Shown: positions 8,201-16,522 of the stretch, piece after piece
Position numbering within the stretch: position 1 is the stretch's first letter
Layout: each line of letters starts with the position of its first letter
Source of the DNA: Caulobacter sp.
GTDB lineage: Bacteria > Pseudomonadota > Alphaproteobacteria > Caulobacterales > Caulobacteraceae
Length of the DNA stretch: 64,000 nt
Direction of reading: 5' to 3'
Assembly (NCBI GenBank): GCA_030683005.1
Contig: JAUXMY010000017.1
Coordinates: forward strand, 1 to 64,000
The notes under the pieces: model-generated
What the model saw: only the letters and a program-made list of their open reading frames with translations
Told to the model about the DNA's origin: nothing
The model's database searches: none
Translations under genes and position numbers: made by a program

Positions 8201-8416
8201 TCGGGTTCTGAACCGTCATCCCAGGTCGGATGGCCCAAACGCAATTCGCCCCCGTGGACGATCACGTCGACGGGGGGCCTCGCCGTCCTCGTCCTGCCAT
8301 GAAGTCCGGCCGGGGTCGTGACGGTGGAGGGCGCTGAACTGCATCTGCGCCGGAAGGCGGGCCTTATGCGCGGAAAAGGCCGGGAAATCAAGGCTGGGGA
8401 GTCTTGCCCCGATCCC

Positions 8417-8507
8417 GTCATGGTGAGCAGACCCGAAGGGCCGTGTCGAACCACCCACGGCCTCACTGCGTCCTTCGACACGGCCCTTCTGCGCTGCTCA
8501 GGATGAC
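8417..8507. repeat. Inverted pair of GTCATCCTGAGCAG-type REP elements, copy 1
   Basis: Left unit 8417-8453 and right unit 8467-8507 (TGCGTCCTTCGACACGGCCC to GCTCAGGATGAC) are inverted relative to each other and separated by about 13 bases. The gap 8201-8518 between ffh and the glyoxalase gene holds this pair and nothing else I can identify. Confidence 0.75.
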
Positions 8508-8518
8508 AATGAAGCGCG

Positions 8519-8914
8519 CTACCCCCGCAGCTCGACCCCGTTCCCCTCCGGGTCCTTCAGGTAGATCGACAGGCCCTGGCCGCCGGCGCCGTAGCGCAGG
8601 CCCTCCTCGCCGACCTCGACGCCGTGGGCCACGAGGTGCGTTTTCACCGTCTCCAGGTCGAAGCCGGCGACGGTCAGGCAGAAGTGGTCGAGGTTGCGGC
8701 CCTCCACCCCCGGCGCCGCGCCGCCCATGCGGCCGAGCGGGCCATCGACCCCGACGATGTCGATAAGGCTCGACCCCGCCCGCAGCTGAACCAGGCCGAT
8801 GGCGTCCTGGCGGCGCTCGACGGTCAGGCCCAGGACCTCGACGTAGAAGCGGATCAGCGCCTCGGCGTCGCGGGCCCGCAGGACGATGTGATCAATGCCG
8901 GTGATGTTGATCAT
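8519..8914 (-). CDS. VOC/glyoxalase family protein
   Basis: This 131-residue protein has the vicinal-oxygen-chelate fold of glyoxalase and dioxygenase relatives. Two beta-alpha-beta-beta-beta modules are visible: ITGIDHIVLRARDAEALIRF near the start and NLDHFCLTVAGFDLETVKTH in the middle, ending with the family-typical IYLKDPEGNGVELRG. Candidate metal ligands are His9, His in NLDHFC, and Glu in GVELRG. Substrate and reaction cannot be assigned. It is monocistronic and bracketed on both sides by REP pairs. Confidence 0.85.
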   Translation of the reverse strand: MINITGIDHIVLRARDAEALIRFYVEVLGLTVERRQDAIGLVQLRAGSSLIDIVGVDGPLGRMGGAAPGVEGRNLDHFCLTVAGFDLETVKTHLVAHGVEVGEEGLRYGAGGQGLSIYLKDPEGNGVELRG

Positions 8915-8925
8915 GGCTACCTCAT

Positions 8926-9022
8926 TGCGTCCTTCGACACGGCGCTTCGCGCCTGCTCAGGATGACGTGTTCAGGATACGTCATGGTGAGCAGCGCTCGA
9001 AGAGCGCGTGTCGAACCACGCA
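8926..9022. repeat. Inverted pair of GTCATCCTGAGCAG-type REP elements, copy 2
   Basis: Right-type unit 8926-8966 and left-type unit 8980-9022 sit between the glyoxalase start and the M3 peptidase stop. The core GCGCTCGAAGAGCGC forms a hairpin. Confidence 0.75.
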
Positions 9023-9028
9023 GGGCCC

Positions 9029-11176
9029 CTACGCCCCGTTCGGAATCGGGAAGCCGCGGTCACGCAGCAGGGCGTCGATGTTCACGTCGCGGCCGCGGAA
9101 GTTGCGGAACGCTGTCGCCGCCGGGACCGTGTTGCCCACGCTCATGATCGTGTCGTTCAGCCGCTGGCCGACCGCCGGATCGTAGGGTCCGCCGGCTTCG
9201 AGGAAGGCTTCCCAGGCGTCGGCGGTCAGGGCCTCGGCCCAGGCGTAGCTGTAGTAGCCGGCGGCGTAGGCCTCGCCGGAGAAGATGTGACTGAACCAGC
9301 CCAGGCGCGGGGCCAGCTCCCCCTCCTTCGGCAGGCCGATGCGGGCGACCTCCTTTTCGTAGAAGGCGACCAGGTCGATGTCGGCGTCGCCGGCCAGGTG
9401 GATCTGCATGTCCAGCATCGCCGCCGACAGCTGGCGGGCGGTGGTGAAGCCCTGGTTGAAGGTCCGGGCCGCGCGCAGCTTGTCGGCCAGGGCGGTCGGC
9501 ATCGGCGCGCCGGTCTCGTGGTGGACGGCGAATTTGCCCAGCACCTCGGGCGTCATCGCCCAACGCTCGTAGATCTGGCTGGGGAACTCGACGTAGTCCC
9601 AGGTGACGTTTGTCCCCGACAGGGTCGGATAGGTCACATCCGAGCACAGGTGATGGATGGCGTGGCCGAACTCGTGGAACAACGATCCCGCAACGTCGCC
9701 CCAGCTGAGCAGGGTCGGCTCGCCCGGCGCGGGCTTGGAGAAGTTGCAGTTGTTGGTCGAGATGACCGTCGTCGTTTTCGGGAACCGGCCCTGCTGGCGG
9801 TAGGTGTTGGCCCAGGCGCCCGACTGCTTGCCCTCGCGGGCGAAGGGATCGAAGTACCACAGCGCCCGGTGCTTGCCGGCGCGGTCCTTGACCTCCCAGA
9901 CCTCGCCGTCCGGATGCGGCATGGGCACGCCGGAGACGGGGTGGAAGGTCAGGCCGTAGACCTGGCCAGCGACCCAGAACATCGCCTCCTTCATCCTGTC
10001 GAGCTGCAGGTAGGGCCGCAGCTCCGCCTCGGCGATGTCGTACTTCGCCTTGCGCACCTTCTCGGCGTAGTAGCGGTAGTCCCAGGGGCTGAAATCCTTG
10101 TCCGCGCCCTGGGCGGCGGCGCCCTCGGCGGCGGCGATGGACTTCATGTCCGCCACCTCCTCGCCCATCCGCGCAATGGCCGGCTTGAGCAGGGCCTCCA
10201 TCAGGGCGATGGCGTTTTGCGGCGTGCCGGCCATGCGGTCGGAGACGCGCCAATGGGCGAAGGTCTCGTAACCCATAAGCCTGCTGCGCTCGAACCGCAG
10301 CTTGAGGATTTCCTTGATGATCGGCGCGTTGTCAGTCGTCCCGCCGGCGTGGCCGCCCAGGCCCATGCGCAGGTCCCAGGCCTTCTTGCGGACGTCGCGG
10401 CGGCTGGCGAAGGTGAAGACCGGGTTCATCCCCGAGCTGTTGTTGGCGATCACCCACTTGCCCTTGAGACCGCGGCGCTCGGCCTCGGCGGCGGCCTGGC
10501 CGATGTTGGCTTCAGGGACGCCGGCCAGATCCTCGACCGTGTCCAGCACCAGCACGTCGCTGCGCTCGTCGGCGAGGAGGTTCTTGCTGAAGGCCGTGTA
10601 GAGGTCGGCCAGCCGCAGGTTGATCGCCGCCAGCCGGGTCTTGCCCGGGCCGTCCAGGGCCGCGCCCGATTGCACGAAGTTGTTGTGATAGACCCAAACC
10701 AGCCGTTGCTGCTCGGCGGTGAGGCCCGAGGTTTCGCGGGCGGCGTAGACGGTCTTGATGCGCGCGAACAGCGGACCGTTCTGCGTCAGCTCGTCGCCGT
10801 AGGCCGCCAGGACCGGAGCCATCTTCTCCTCGATGGCCTGCGTCTCCGGGGTGATCAGCACCGAGGTGTGGACGTAGTAGAGGGTGGCGACGTTGTTCAG
10901 AGCCTCGCCGGAGCGTTCCAGCGCCTCGATGGTGTTGGCGAAGGTCGGCGCGGGCTTGCTGGCCGTGATGGCGGCGATCTCGGCCCGCTGCATGTCCATC
11001 GCCGTCCGGAAGGCCGGCTCGAAGTCCGGCAGACGCACCTTGTCGAACGGCGGCAGGCCGTCCCAGGCGCCCACCCACTTTTCCAGCAGGGGATTGCCCG
11101 ACGCCGCCAGGGCGCGGGAGGCGGAAGCGACGGCGGCCAGGGCGGCCCCCGAGGCGAGGAAGCTGCGACGGTCCAT
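9029..11176 (-). CDS. M3 family oligopeptidase (peptidyl-dipeptidase Dcp-like), secreted
   Basis: This 715-residue zinc metallopeptidase would cleave short peptides. The catalytic motif LFHEFGHAIHH (HExxH) is near residue 500, with the downstream glutamate helix following. The N-terminus MDRRSFLASGAALAAVASAS has a twin-arginine-like RRSFL and hydrophobic core, so export by Tat is likely and the enzyme is probably periplasmic; classical Dcp is similar in length. It lies directly downstream of a second M3 gene (11246-13420) on the same strand, and a rho-independent terminator sits between them, so each may also be transcribed alone. Role inferred: breakdown of imported or scavenged peptides. 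Confidence 0.92.
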   Translation of the reverse strand: MDRRSFLASGAALAAVASASRALAASGNPLLEKWVGAWDGLPPFDKVRLPDFEPAFRTAMDMQRAEIAAITASKPAPTFANTIEALERSGEALNNVATLYYVHTSVLITPETQAIEEKMAPVLAAYGDELTQNGPLFARIKTVYAARETSGLTAEQQRLVWVYHNNFVQSGAALDGPGKTRLAAINLRLADLYTAFSKNLLADERSDVLVLDTVEDLAGVPEANIGQAAAEAERRGLKGKWVIANNSSGMNPVFTFASRRDVRKKAWDLRMGLGGHAGGTTDNAPIIKEILKLRFERSRLMGYETFAHWRVSDRMAGTPQNAIALMEALLKPAIARMGEEVADMKSIAAAEGAAAQGADKDFSPWDYRYYAEKVRKAKYDIAEAELRPYLQLDRMKEAMFWVAGQVYGLTFHPVSGVPMPHPDGEVWEVKDRAGKHRALWYFDPFAREGKQSGAWANTYRQQGRFPKTTTVISTNNCNFSKPAPGEPTLLSWGDVAGSLFHEFGHAIHHLCSDVTYPTLSGTNVTWDYVEFPSQIYERWAMTPEVLGKFAVHHETGAPMPTALADKLRAARTFNQGFTTARQLSAAMLDMQIHLAGDADIDLVAFYEKEVARIGLPKEGELAPRLGWFSHIFSGEAYAAGYYSYAWAEALTADAWEAFLEAGGPYDPAVGQRLNDTIMSVGNTVPAATAFRNFRGRDVNIDALLRDRGFPIPNGA

Positions 11177-11206
11177 GAAAATCCCCCACGGAGTGAAATG
11201 AAAGAA

Positions 11207-11234
11207 GGGCCGCGGTTCGTTGAAACCGCGGCCC
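11207..11234 (-). terminator. Rho-independent terminator between the two M3 peptidases
   Basis: A perfect 11-bp stem GGGCCGCGGTT/AACCGCGGCCC with a 6-base loop is followed on the minus strand by TTCTTTCATTTC. It lies just after the upstream M3 gene's stop. Confidence 0.75.
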
Positions 11235-11245
11235 CTGCATTGGGT

Positions 11246-13420
11246 CTAGTTGGTCGGGAAGCCCCGGACCTTGAGCAACGCCTTCACGTCCGGGTCACGG
11301 CCGCGGAAGCGACGGTAGGCGTCGGCCCGGTCGGTGGTGTTGCCCTCGGCCAGGATGATCGCCTTGTAGCGTTTGGCGATGTCCGGATTGAACACGTCGC
11401 CCGACTCCTCGAAGTAGGCCCAGGTGTCGGCGTCCATCACTTCCGACCAAAGGTAGGAGTAGTAGCCGGCCGAGTAGGCGTCTGAGGTGAACAGGTGATT
11501 GAACTGCGGCAGGCGGTGCCGCATCACGATCTCCCTGGGCATCCCCAGCCGCGCCAGACTCTCGCGCTCGAAGGCGTCGATGTCGGTCGGCGGGTCGGCG
11601 CGGGTGTGCAGGTCCATGTCGACCAGGGCCGAGGACAGGTAGCTGACCGTGGCGTAACCCTGGTTGAAGGTGCCCGAGGCCTCGATCTTGTCGACCAGCG
11701 ACTGCGGCATCGGCTGACCGGTTTCCACATGCTTCATGAAGCCGTCGAGGATCGGCCGGCTCAGCACCCAGTGTTCGTGAACCTGCGAGGGATACTCGAC
11801 ATAGTCGCGCGGCGTGTTGCCCAGCGCCGGGTAGGTCACCGACGAGGACAGGTAGTGCAGGGCGTGGCCGAACTCGTGGAACAGGGTCTCGGCGTCATCC
11901 AGCGAGATCAGCAGCGGCTGGCCGGCCTCGGCCTTGATGAAGTTGTTGTTGTTCGAGGCCAGAACGTTGTCGACGCCGTCATAGGTGGAGTGCGACCGGT
12001 AGGTCGTCATCCAGGCGCCGGAGCGCTTGCCCGGGCGGGCGAAGTCGTCGGAGTAGAAGAGGCCGATATGGCGACCGCTGGCCTTGTCCTTGACCTCGAA
12101 CACCTCGACGTCCGGATGGAAGCCGGGGACGGTCCCGTCGGGCAGCCGGATGAAGTCGAAGCCGTACAGGCGCTCGGCCATGTAGAAGGCGCCGCGCTTG
12201 ACGGCATTGAGCTCGAAGTACGGCTTCAGCTCATTGGCGTCGAGGTCGTACTTCGCCTTCCGGACCTTCTCCGCATAGTACAGGTAGTCCCAGGGCTCGA
12301 TGTCGTGGCCGGCGATCTGGCGCATGTCGGCCACTTCCTCGGCGACCCGCGCCTTGGCCGGGGCCCAGACACGGTTCATCAGGTCCATCGCCGCGGCCGG
12401 GGTCCTGGCCATGGTGTCCTGCATCCGCCAGTCGGCGTGGTGGGCGAAGCCCAGAAGCCTGGCGCGCTCGGCCCGCAGCTTCACGATCTGCGCGATCGTT
12501 GCGTTGGTGTCGTTGGCGTCGCCGTTGTCGCCGCGGTTCACAAACTTGCGCCAGACCTTCTCGCGCAGACTGCGGTCGTCGGCGAAGGTCAGGAACGGAT
12601 CGACGCTGGAGCGGGTGTTGACGATGGCCCAGCCGGTGACGTTGCGGTCGCGCGCGGCGGCGGCGGCGGCGGCCTTGTTCGACGCCGGCATCCCCGCGGT
12701 TCCGGCCTCGGTCGGGATGACCGTCCAGGTCTTCTCATCGGCGACGACCTTCTGGCCGAAGCTGGTGAAGGCGTTCGACAGGGCGGTGTTGATCCGGCCC
12801 AGCTCGGCCTTGCCGGCCGCGTCGAGCGCGGCGCCGTTGCGGACGAAGCTGTCACGGCTGCGGGTCGCCACGCGGGCCTGTTCGGCGGTCAGCCCGGCCG
12901 CGGCGGCGCCGTCGGCGACGGCCTTCACGCGCTTGAACAGCGCCTCGTTGAAGGTGATCTCGTCACTGGCCGCCGACAGCAGCGGCGACACCTCGGTGTC
13001 GACCGCGTTGTAGTCGTCCGAGCCGATGTTGCTGGTCATGACGCCGAAGATCGACAGCGCACGATCAAGCGGCGCACCGGCCATCTGCATGGCGACCATG
13101 GTGTTGGCGAAAGTCGGGGCATCCGGATTGTTGGCGATCGCCTGGATCTCGGCGCGCTGCAGGTCGATGCCCTCAAGAATGGCTTCGCGCAGCTTGGGCG
13201 CCGTCACCTTTTCCCACGGGGGCACGCCGCCGTAGGGGCCGGTCCAGGTCTGCAGCAGCTCGGCCCTGGGCGTCTGCTTGGGCAGCACCGCACGCGCCGT
13301 AGCGGCGTCCTCGGCGAGCGTGCCGGGAGCGGCGCCGCCCCCAACCAGGCCGCCGGCCGAGGCGCAGCCGGAAACGGCGAAGAGGCTCGCGCCCCCGATG
13401 AGGAGTTGGCGTCGGTGCAT
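11246..13420 (-). CDS. M3 family oligopeptidase, lipoprotein
   Basis: This 724-residue zinc peptidase is a diverged paralogue of the next gene. HExxH appears as LFHEFGHALHYLSS near residue 513. The N-terminus MHRRQLLIGGASLFAVSGCA contains a lipobox (VSGC), so the mature protein is probably a lipid-anchored periplasmic or outer-membrane enzyme, unlike its neighbour, which has no such cysteine. ATG 13418-13420 is chosen because it places the RR and lipobox at the start; an upstream in-frame start at 13465 only adds unrelated residues. The pair arose by tandem duplication and probably differs in peptide preference or location. Confidence 0.9.
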   Translation of the reverse strand: MHRRQLLIGGASLFAVSGCASAGGLVGGGAAPGTLAEDAATARAVLPKQTPRAELLQTWTGPYGGVPPWEKVTAPKLREAILEGIDLQRAEIQAIANNPDAPTFANTMVAMQMAGAPLDRALSIFGVMTSNIGSDDYNAVDTEVSPLLSAASDEITFNEALFKRVKAVADGAAAAGLTAEQARVATRSRDSFVRNGAALDAAGKAELGRINTALSNAFTSFGQKVVADEKTWTVIPTEAGTAGMPASNKAAAAAAARDRNVTGWAIVNTRSSVDPFLTFADDRSLREKVWRKFVNRGDNGDANDTNATIAQIVKLRAERARLLGFAHHADWRMQDTMARTPAAAMDLMNRVWAPAKARVAEEVADMRQIAGHDIEPWDYLYYAEKVRKAKYDLDANELKPYFELNAVKRGAFYMAERLYGFDFIRLPDGTVPGFHPDVEVFEVKDKASGRHIGLFYSDDFARPGKRSGAWMTTYRSHSTYDGVDNVLASNNNNFIKAEAGQPLLISLDDAETLFHEFGHALHYLSSSVTYPALGNTPRDYVEYPSQVHEHWVLSRPILDGFMKHVETGQPMPQSLVDKIEASGTFNQGYATVSYLSSALVDMDLHTRADPPTDIDAFERESLARLGMPREIVMRHRLPQFNHLFTSDAYSAGYYSYLWSEVMDADTWAYFEESGDVFNPDIAKRYKAIILAEGNTTDRADAYRRFRGRDPDVKALLKVRGFPTN

Positions 13421-13546
13421 GATCGCTCCGTGATCAAATAACTTTGTGCGGGACCCTAGGCCCATTCCGTCTGACCGTCACATGAACGGACTGTAATGAC
13501 CGTCATACGCTTCCGTTGCGCGAAGCGGACCTCTAAAGCGGATGCC

Positions 13547-14398
13547 ATGTCCATCGGCGTCTTTGATTCCGGCGTGGGCGGCCTGACCGTCCACCGCGCG
13601 CTCGTCGAGCGTTTCCCTGCGGCTGACTTCATTTATCTGGCCGACCAGGCCAACGCCCCCTACGGCGGCCGGCCGGGCGAGGAGATCGTCGAGCTGACGA
13701 AAGCCGGCTGCATCCGCCTGTTCGAGGCCGGGGCCAGCGTGGTGGTCCTGGCCTGCAACACCGCCTCGGCCATCGCCCTGCGCCGGCTGCAGCAGACCTG
13801 GCTGCCAGGCTATCGGCGCGAGACCGGCCGGGCGCTGAACGTGCTGGGGATCATCGTGCCGACCATCGAGGCGGCCACGGGCCTGCCCTGGGAGCACGAG
13901 GCCGACCGCCGCGGCGAGCAGGTGCAGAAGGTCGATGTGCTGGGCGTCTTCTCGACACCGGGCACCGCCGGCAGCCGGGTCTTCGAGATCGAGATCGACA
14001 AGCGCAAGCAGGATCTGGCGGTGTTCTCCGAACCCTGCCCCAACCTCGCCCGGCTGATCGAGCAGGACGCGAACCGCGCGGTGCTGGCCGCCGAGATCGC
14101 CGGCCATGTCGAGGCGCTGCGCCGCCGCATCGGCCGTCATCCGGACCGGGCCGTCCTGGGCTGCACCCACTACGAGATCGTCGCAGACCTGTTCCGCGAA
14201 GCCCTGCCGCCCGGCACGCCGCTGATCCACCAGCCGGACTCCACCGCCGACGCCCTGGCCCGCTATTTCGAGCGCCACCCGGAGTACGACTTGGGATCCT
14301 CCGGCGGACGCCGCTTCCTCACGACAGGAACGCCCGGAGAGCAGAACGGCCTGGTCGCCGCCTTCTGGGGCGGGCCGCTGGTGTTCGAGGCGGCGTAG
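13547..14398 (+). CDS. murI: Glutamate racemase
   Basis: MurI interconverts L- and D-glutamate in the cytoplasm for peptidoglycan synthesis. The 283-residue protein starts MSIGVFDSGVGGLTV, the family opening with the substrate-binding DSGxGG. The two catalytic cysteines are seen in VLACNTASA near residue 69 and LGCTHYE near 205. ATG 13547 gives the canonical start; the frame is open from 13496 but that extension is basic and unlike the family. It is divergent from the M3 peptidase. Confidence 0.93.
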   Translation: MSIGVFDSGVGGLTVHRALVERFPAADFIYLADQANAPYGGRPGEEIVELTKAGCIRLFEAGASVVVLACNTASAIALRRLQQTWLPGYRRETGRALNVLGIIVPTIEAATGLPWEHEADRRGEQVQKVDVLGVFSTPGTAGSRVFEIEIDKRKQDLAVFSEPCPNLARLIEQDANRAVLAAEIAGHVEALRRRIGRHPDRAVLGCTHYEIVADLFREALPPGTPLIHQPDSTADALARYFERHPEYDLGSSGGRRFLTTGTPGEQNGLVAAFWGGPLVFEAA

Positions 14399-14415
14399 CG
14401 CCACGGCGACACCTC

Positions 14416-14435
14416 ACTTGAACGGTCGTTCAAGT
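14416..14435. promoter_or_regulatory. Perfect TetR-type operator palindrome
   Basis: ACTTGAACG-GT-CGTTCAAGT has perfect 9-bp arms and lies 38 bp upstream of the SRPBCC gene's ATG. The TTGAACGNNCGTTCAA form is typical of TetR/AcrR-family operators. No tetR gene is present nearby, so the regulator would act in trans. Confidence 0.65.
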
Positions 14436-14472
14436 CGTGGTTCCGTCACCCGCTGATCACGGGGAGTGCGTC

Positions 14473-15000
14473 ATGAAGAGGCTTGCTGTTCTGGCCGCCG
14501 GGGCGGCGCTGCTCGGCGCCGGGCCGGCCATGGCCGAGGTGAAGTCGACCTGGAAGGCCGGTCTTCGCCTGGAAAACAAGGTCACCATCGCCGCGCCCCC
14601 GGACAAGGTCTATGCGACGCTGGGCGACATCGGAAAGTGGTGGGACGGCGCGCACAGCTACAGTGGCGACGCGGCCAACATGACCATCGCGCTCGAGCCT
14701 GGCGCCTGCTTTTGCGAGACATTTCCCACCGGAGGCGGCGTCAAGCATGGCGAGGTGGTGCTGGCCTGGCCCGGGCGGATGCTACGCATCCACGGCGCGT
14801 TCGGGCCGCTGCAGGACGATGGCCCCTCCGGCGCCCTGACCTTCACGTTGAAGGCGGTCGAGGGCGGGACGGAAGTGGTCCAGACCTACAACCTCGGCGG
14901 CCTGCGTCCGGAGATGGTCGCAGCGGCGCCGGTGTTCGACCGGGTGATCGGCGGTCAGCTGACACGGTTCAAGCGCTACGTCGAGACGGGGCAGCCGTAG
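14473..15000 (+). CDS. Secreted SRPBCC (START-like) family protein
   Basis: This 175-residue protein has a clear signal peptide (MKRLAVLAAGAALLGAGPAMA) followed by a polyketide-cyclase/START-like ligand-binding domain: VTIAAPPDKVYATLGDIGKW at the first strand and helix, a central beta sheet, and the closing helix AAPVFDRVIGGQLTRFKRYV. Such domains bind hydrophobic ligands; a periplasmic location is uncommon but known. ATG 14473 is chosen for the signal peptide. The palindrome at 14416-14435 suggests TetR-type control. The ligand is unknown. Confidence 0.82.
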   Translation: MKRLAVLAAGAALLGAGPAMAEVKSTWKAGLRLENKVTIAAPPDKVYATLGDIGKWWDGAHSYSGDAANMTIALEPGACFCETFPTGGGVKHGEVVLAWPGRMLRIHGAFGPLQDDGPSGALTFTLKAVEGGTEVVQTYNLGGLRPEMVAAAPVFDRVIGGQLTRFKRYVETGQP

Positions 15001-15012
15001 CCGGGCGCGAGG

Positions 15013-15147
15013 CTAAGCCTCCGGCGCCTTTACGGGCGCACGGGCGGTGCGCAGTTGCTGCGCCTCGGGAAAGAAGAAGGTCACGACCGGGATCAGCAGC
15101 GCGGCGGCGACGAGGCAGGCGACGGAAATACCAAAAGTCCAAAGCAT
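15013..15147 (-). CDS. Possible small membrane protein
   Basis: This 44-residue frame reads MLWTFGISVACLVAAALLIP, then VVTFFFPEAQQ and a short basic, proline-containing tail. It is one convincing transmembrane helix, with a composition unlike the arginine-rich noise frames nearby. The ribosome site upstream is weak. A longer in-frame start exists at 15207. It could be a genuine small protein or the remnant of a transporter's last helix. The rest of 15001-15494 has no other gene I can support. Confidence 0.35.
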   Translation of the reverse strand: MLWTFGISVACLVAAALLIPVVTFFFPEAQQLRTARAPVKAPEA

Positions 15148-15494
15148 ATCGAACAGGTCTCGGGCGGCCGCCAGGCCGGAGCAGTTCGACCGCCGGGGGC
15201 GGTTCACTCTCGACGGCGGCCTTCACTCCCTACCCATATAGGGCGTCGAGGGTCCGATAGCGAGGAAGGCCGGGAGCTCCTCGCCCGGCTGGGGGGAGGG
15301 AGAGGGTCGAGGAGCTCCCGGATCACGCGGCCCCGGGGGGCGTGGGGCGCGTGGTGGTCTGGGCGGGCGCTGTCGTTGCGCGCCTGATGGGGACAGAGAT
15401 AGGTGGACGCGGTCCACAAATCCAATCGATCTTTCTTTCCGTGTCGATAGAGCAGATCATTGCCGGGGCGCGGGACGAGGTCTATCGTCCGGCC

Positions 15495-16391
15495 ATGCTC
15501 CCCACCCTGCGACAACTCCAGTATCTGCGGCTCCTCTCCGACCACGGCTCGTTCAGCCGGGCGGCGGAGGCGGCCCACGTCACCCAGCCGACCCTGTCGG
15601 CCGGCATCGCCGAGCTGGAGAAGATCCTCGGCGCCCCGGTCGTCGACCGCGCGCGTTCGGGCGTCATCCTGACCGCCGCCGGCGAGGAGGCCGTGCGCCG
15701 GGCCCGCGTCATCCTCGACCAGGCCGAGGACCTGGTGCAGGCCGCCCAGGGCGCCGGCCAGCCGCTGAGCGGCCGGTTCCGGCTGGGGGTCATCCCGACC
15801 ATCGCGCCGTTCCTGCTGCCCCGGGCCCTGCCGGTGCTGCGCACGACCTTCCCCAAGCTGCGGCTGTTCCTGCGCGAGGACCTGACCCACCGGCTGATCA
15901 CCTCGCTGCGGGCCGGTGCGCTGGACGCGGCGCTGATCGCCCTGCCCTACGACATGGCCGGCCTGAACTGGGCCCATGTGGCGGACGACGAACTGCTGGC
16001 CGCCGTGCCCGACGGCCATCCGATCCTTGGCAAGTCCAACAGGATCAATCCCGAAAGCCTGGCGCCCAAGGACCTGATCCTGCTGGAGGACGGCCACTGC
16101 CTGCGCGACCACGCCCTGGCCGCCTGCGGGCTGGAGCCGCCCAGGTCCACGGACGAGGAAACCTTCGCCGCCACCTCCCTGCCGACCCTGGTGCAGATGG
16201 TCGGCTCTGGCCTCGGCGTCAGCTTCCTGCCGGCCATGGCGGTCAACGCCGGTCTGACCGAGCACGTCAACGTCACCACCCGCCCGCTCCAGGCCGACCA
16301 CCCCAGCCGCGAGATCGTCGTCGCCTGGCGGGCCGGGTCAAGCCGCGCCGCCGAGGGCCGGCTGCTGGCCGAGGTGCTGCAGGGGGTTTGA
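15495..16391 (+). CDS. oxyR: Peroxide-sensing LysR-type regulator OxyR
   Basis: OxyR activates antioxidant genes after hydrogen peroxide oxidises a cysteine pair. The 298-residue protein has a LysR winged helix-turn-helix at residues 5-65 (LRQLQYLRLLSDHGSFSRAA, TQPTLSAGIAELEKILG). The C-terminal sensor domain carries LLEDGHCLRDHALAACGL, which places cysteines near 202 and 211, nine apart exactly as in E. coli Cys199 and Cys208. ATG 15495 is chosen by alignment; the open frame from 15342 is non-homologous. No katG or ahpC lies beside it in the window, so its targets are elsewhere. A short REP-like hairpin (16399-16426) follows. Confidence 0.93.
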   Translation: MLPTLRQLQYLRLLSDHGSFSRAAEAAHVTQPTLSAGIAELEKILGAPVVDRARSGVILTAAGEEAVRRARVILDQAEDLVQAAQGAGQPLSGRFRLGVIPTIAPFLLPRALPVLRTTFPKLRLFLREDLTHRLITSLRAGALDAALIALPYDMAGLNWAHVADDELLAAVPDGHPILGKSNRINPESLAPKDLILLEDGHCLRDHALAACGLEPPRSTDEETFAATSLPTLVQMVGSGLGVSFLPAMAVNAGLTEHVNVTTRPLQADHPSREIVVAWRAGSSRAAEGRLLAEVLQGV

Positions 16392-16398
16392 ACTCACA

Positions 16399-16426
16399 GG
16401 GACAGACACCAACGGCGTCTGTCCCC
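16399..16426. repeat. Short palindrome of the GGGACA...TGTCCC family
   Basis: GGGACAGAC-ACCAACGGC-GTCTGTCCC forms a hairpin after oxyR. Related palindromes occur at 35542-35569, 35587-35618 and 58494-58519. No T tract follows. Confidence 0.55.
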
Positions 16427-16448
16427 GAACTCCCTCTTGGCGACAATT

Positions 16449-16506
16449 TCGATATATCGATCTTGACGCCGCGCCAATCCGATATATCTATCATTTCGAT
16501 ATATCT
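16449..16506. promoter_or_regulatory. Triple ATATATC operator upstream of padR
   Basis: Three copies of CGATATATC(G/T) lie at 16450-16459, 16480-16489 and 16497-16506. The first sits in the perfect 12-bp palindrome TCGATATATCGA. They are the most AT-rich sequence for kilobases and end 16 bp before the PadR start. PadR proteins commonly autoregulate through such sites, so this is probably the PadR operator and may overlap the promoter. Confidence 0.7.
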
Positions 16507-16522
16507 AGAAAGGCTCTAAAAC

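Noticed and set aside
8417..9022. CRISPR-like array from the repeated units
   Set aside because: The repeats are inverted pairs with few copies and no regular spacers, and no cas gene is present.
9008..13441. Very long open frames (825 and 648 codons) on the plus strand opposite the M3 peptidases
   Set aside because: They are antisense shadows of high-GC coding sequence; their translations are Gly/Arg/Val/His-rich without domains, while the minus strand encodes complete M3 enzymes.
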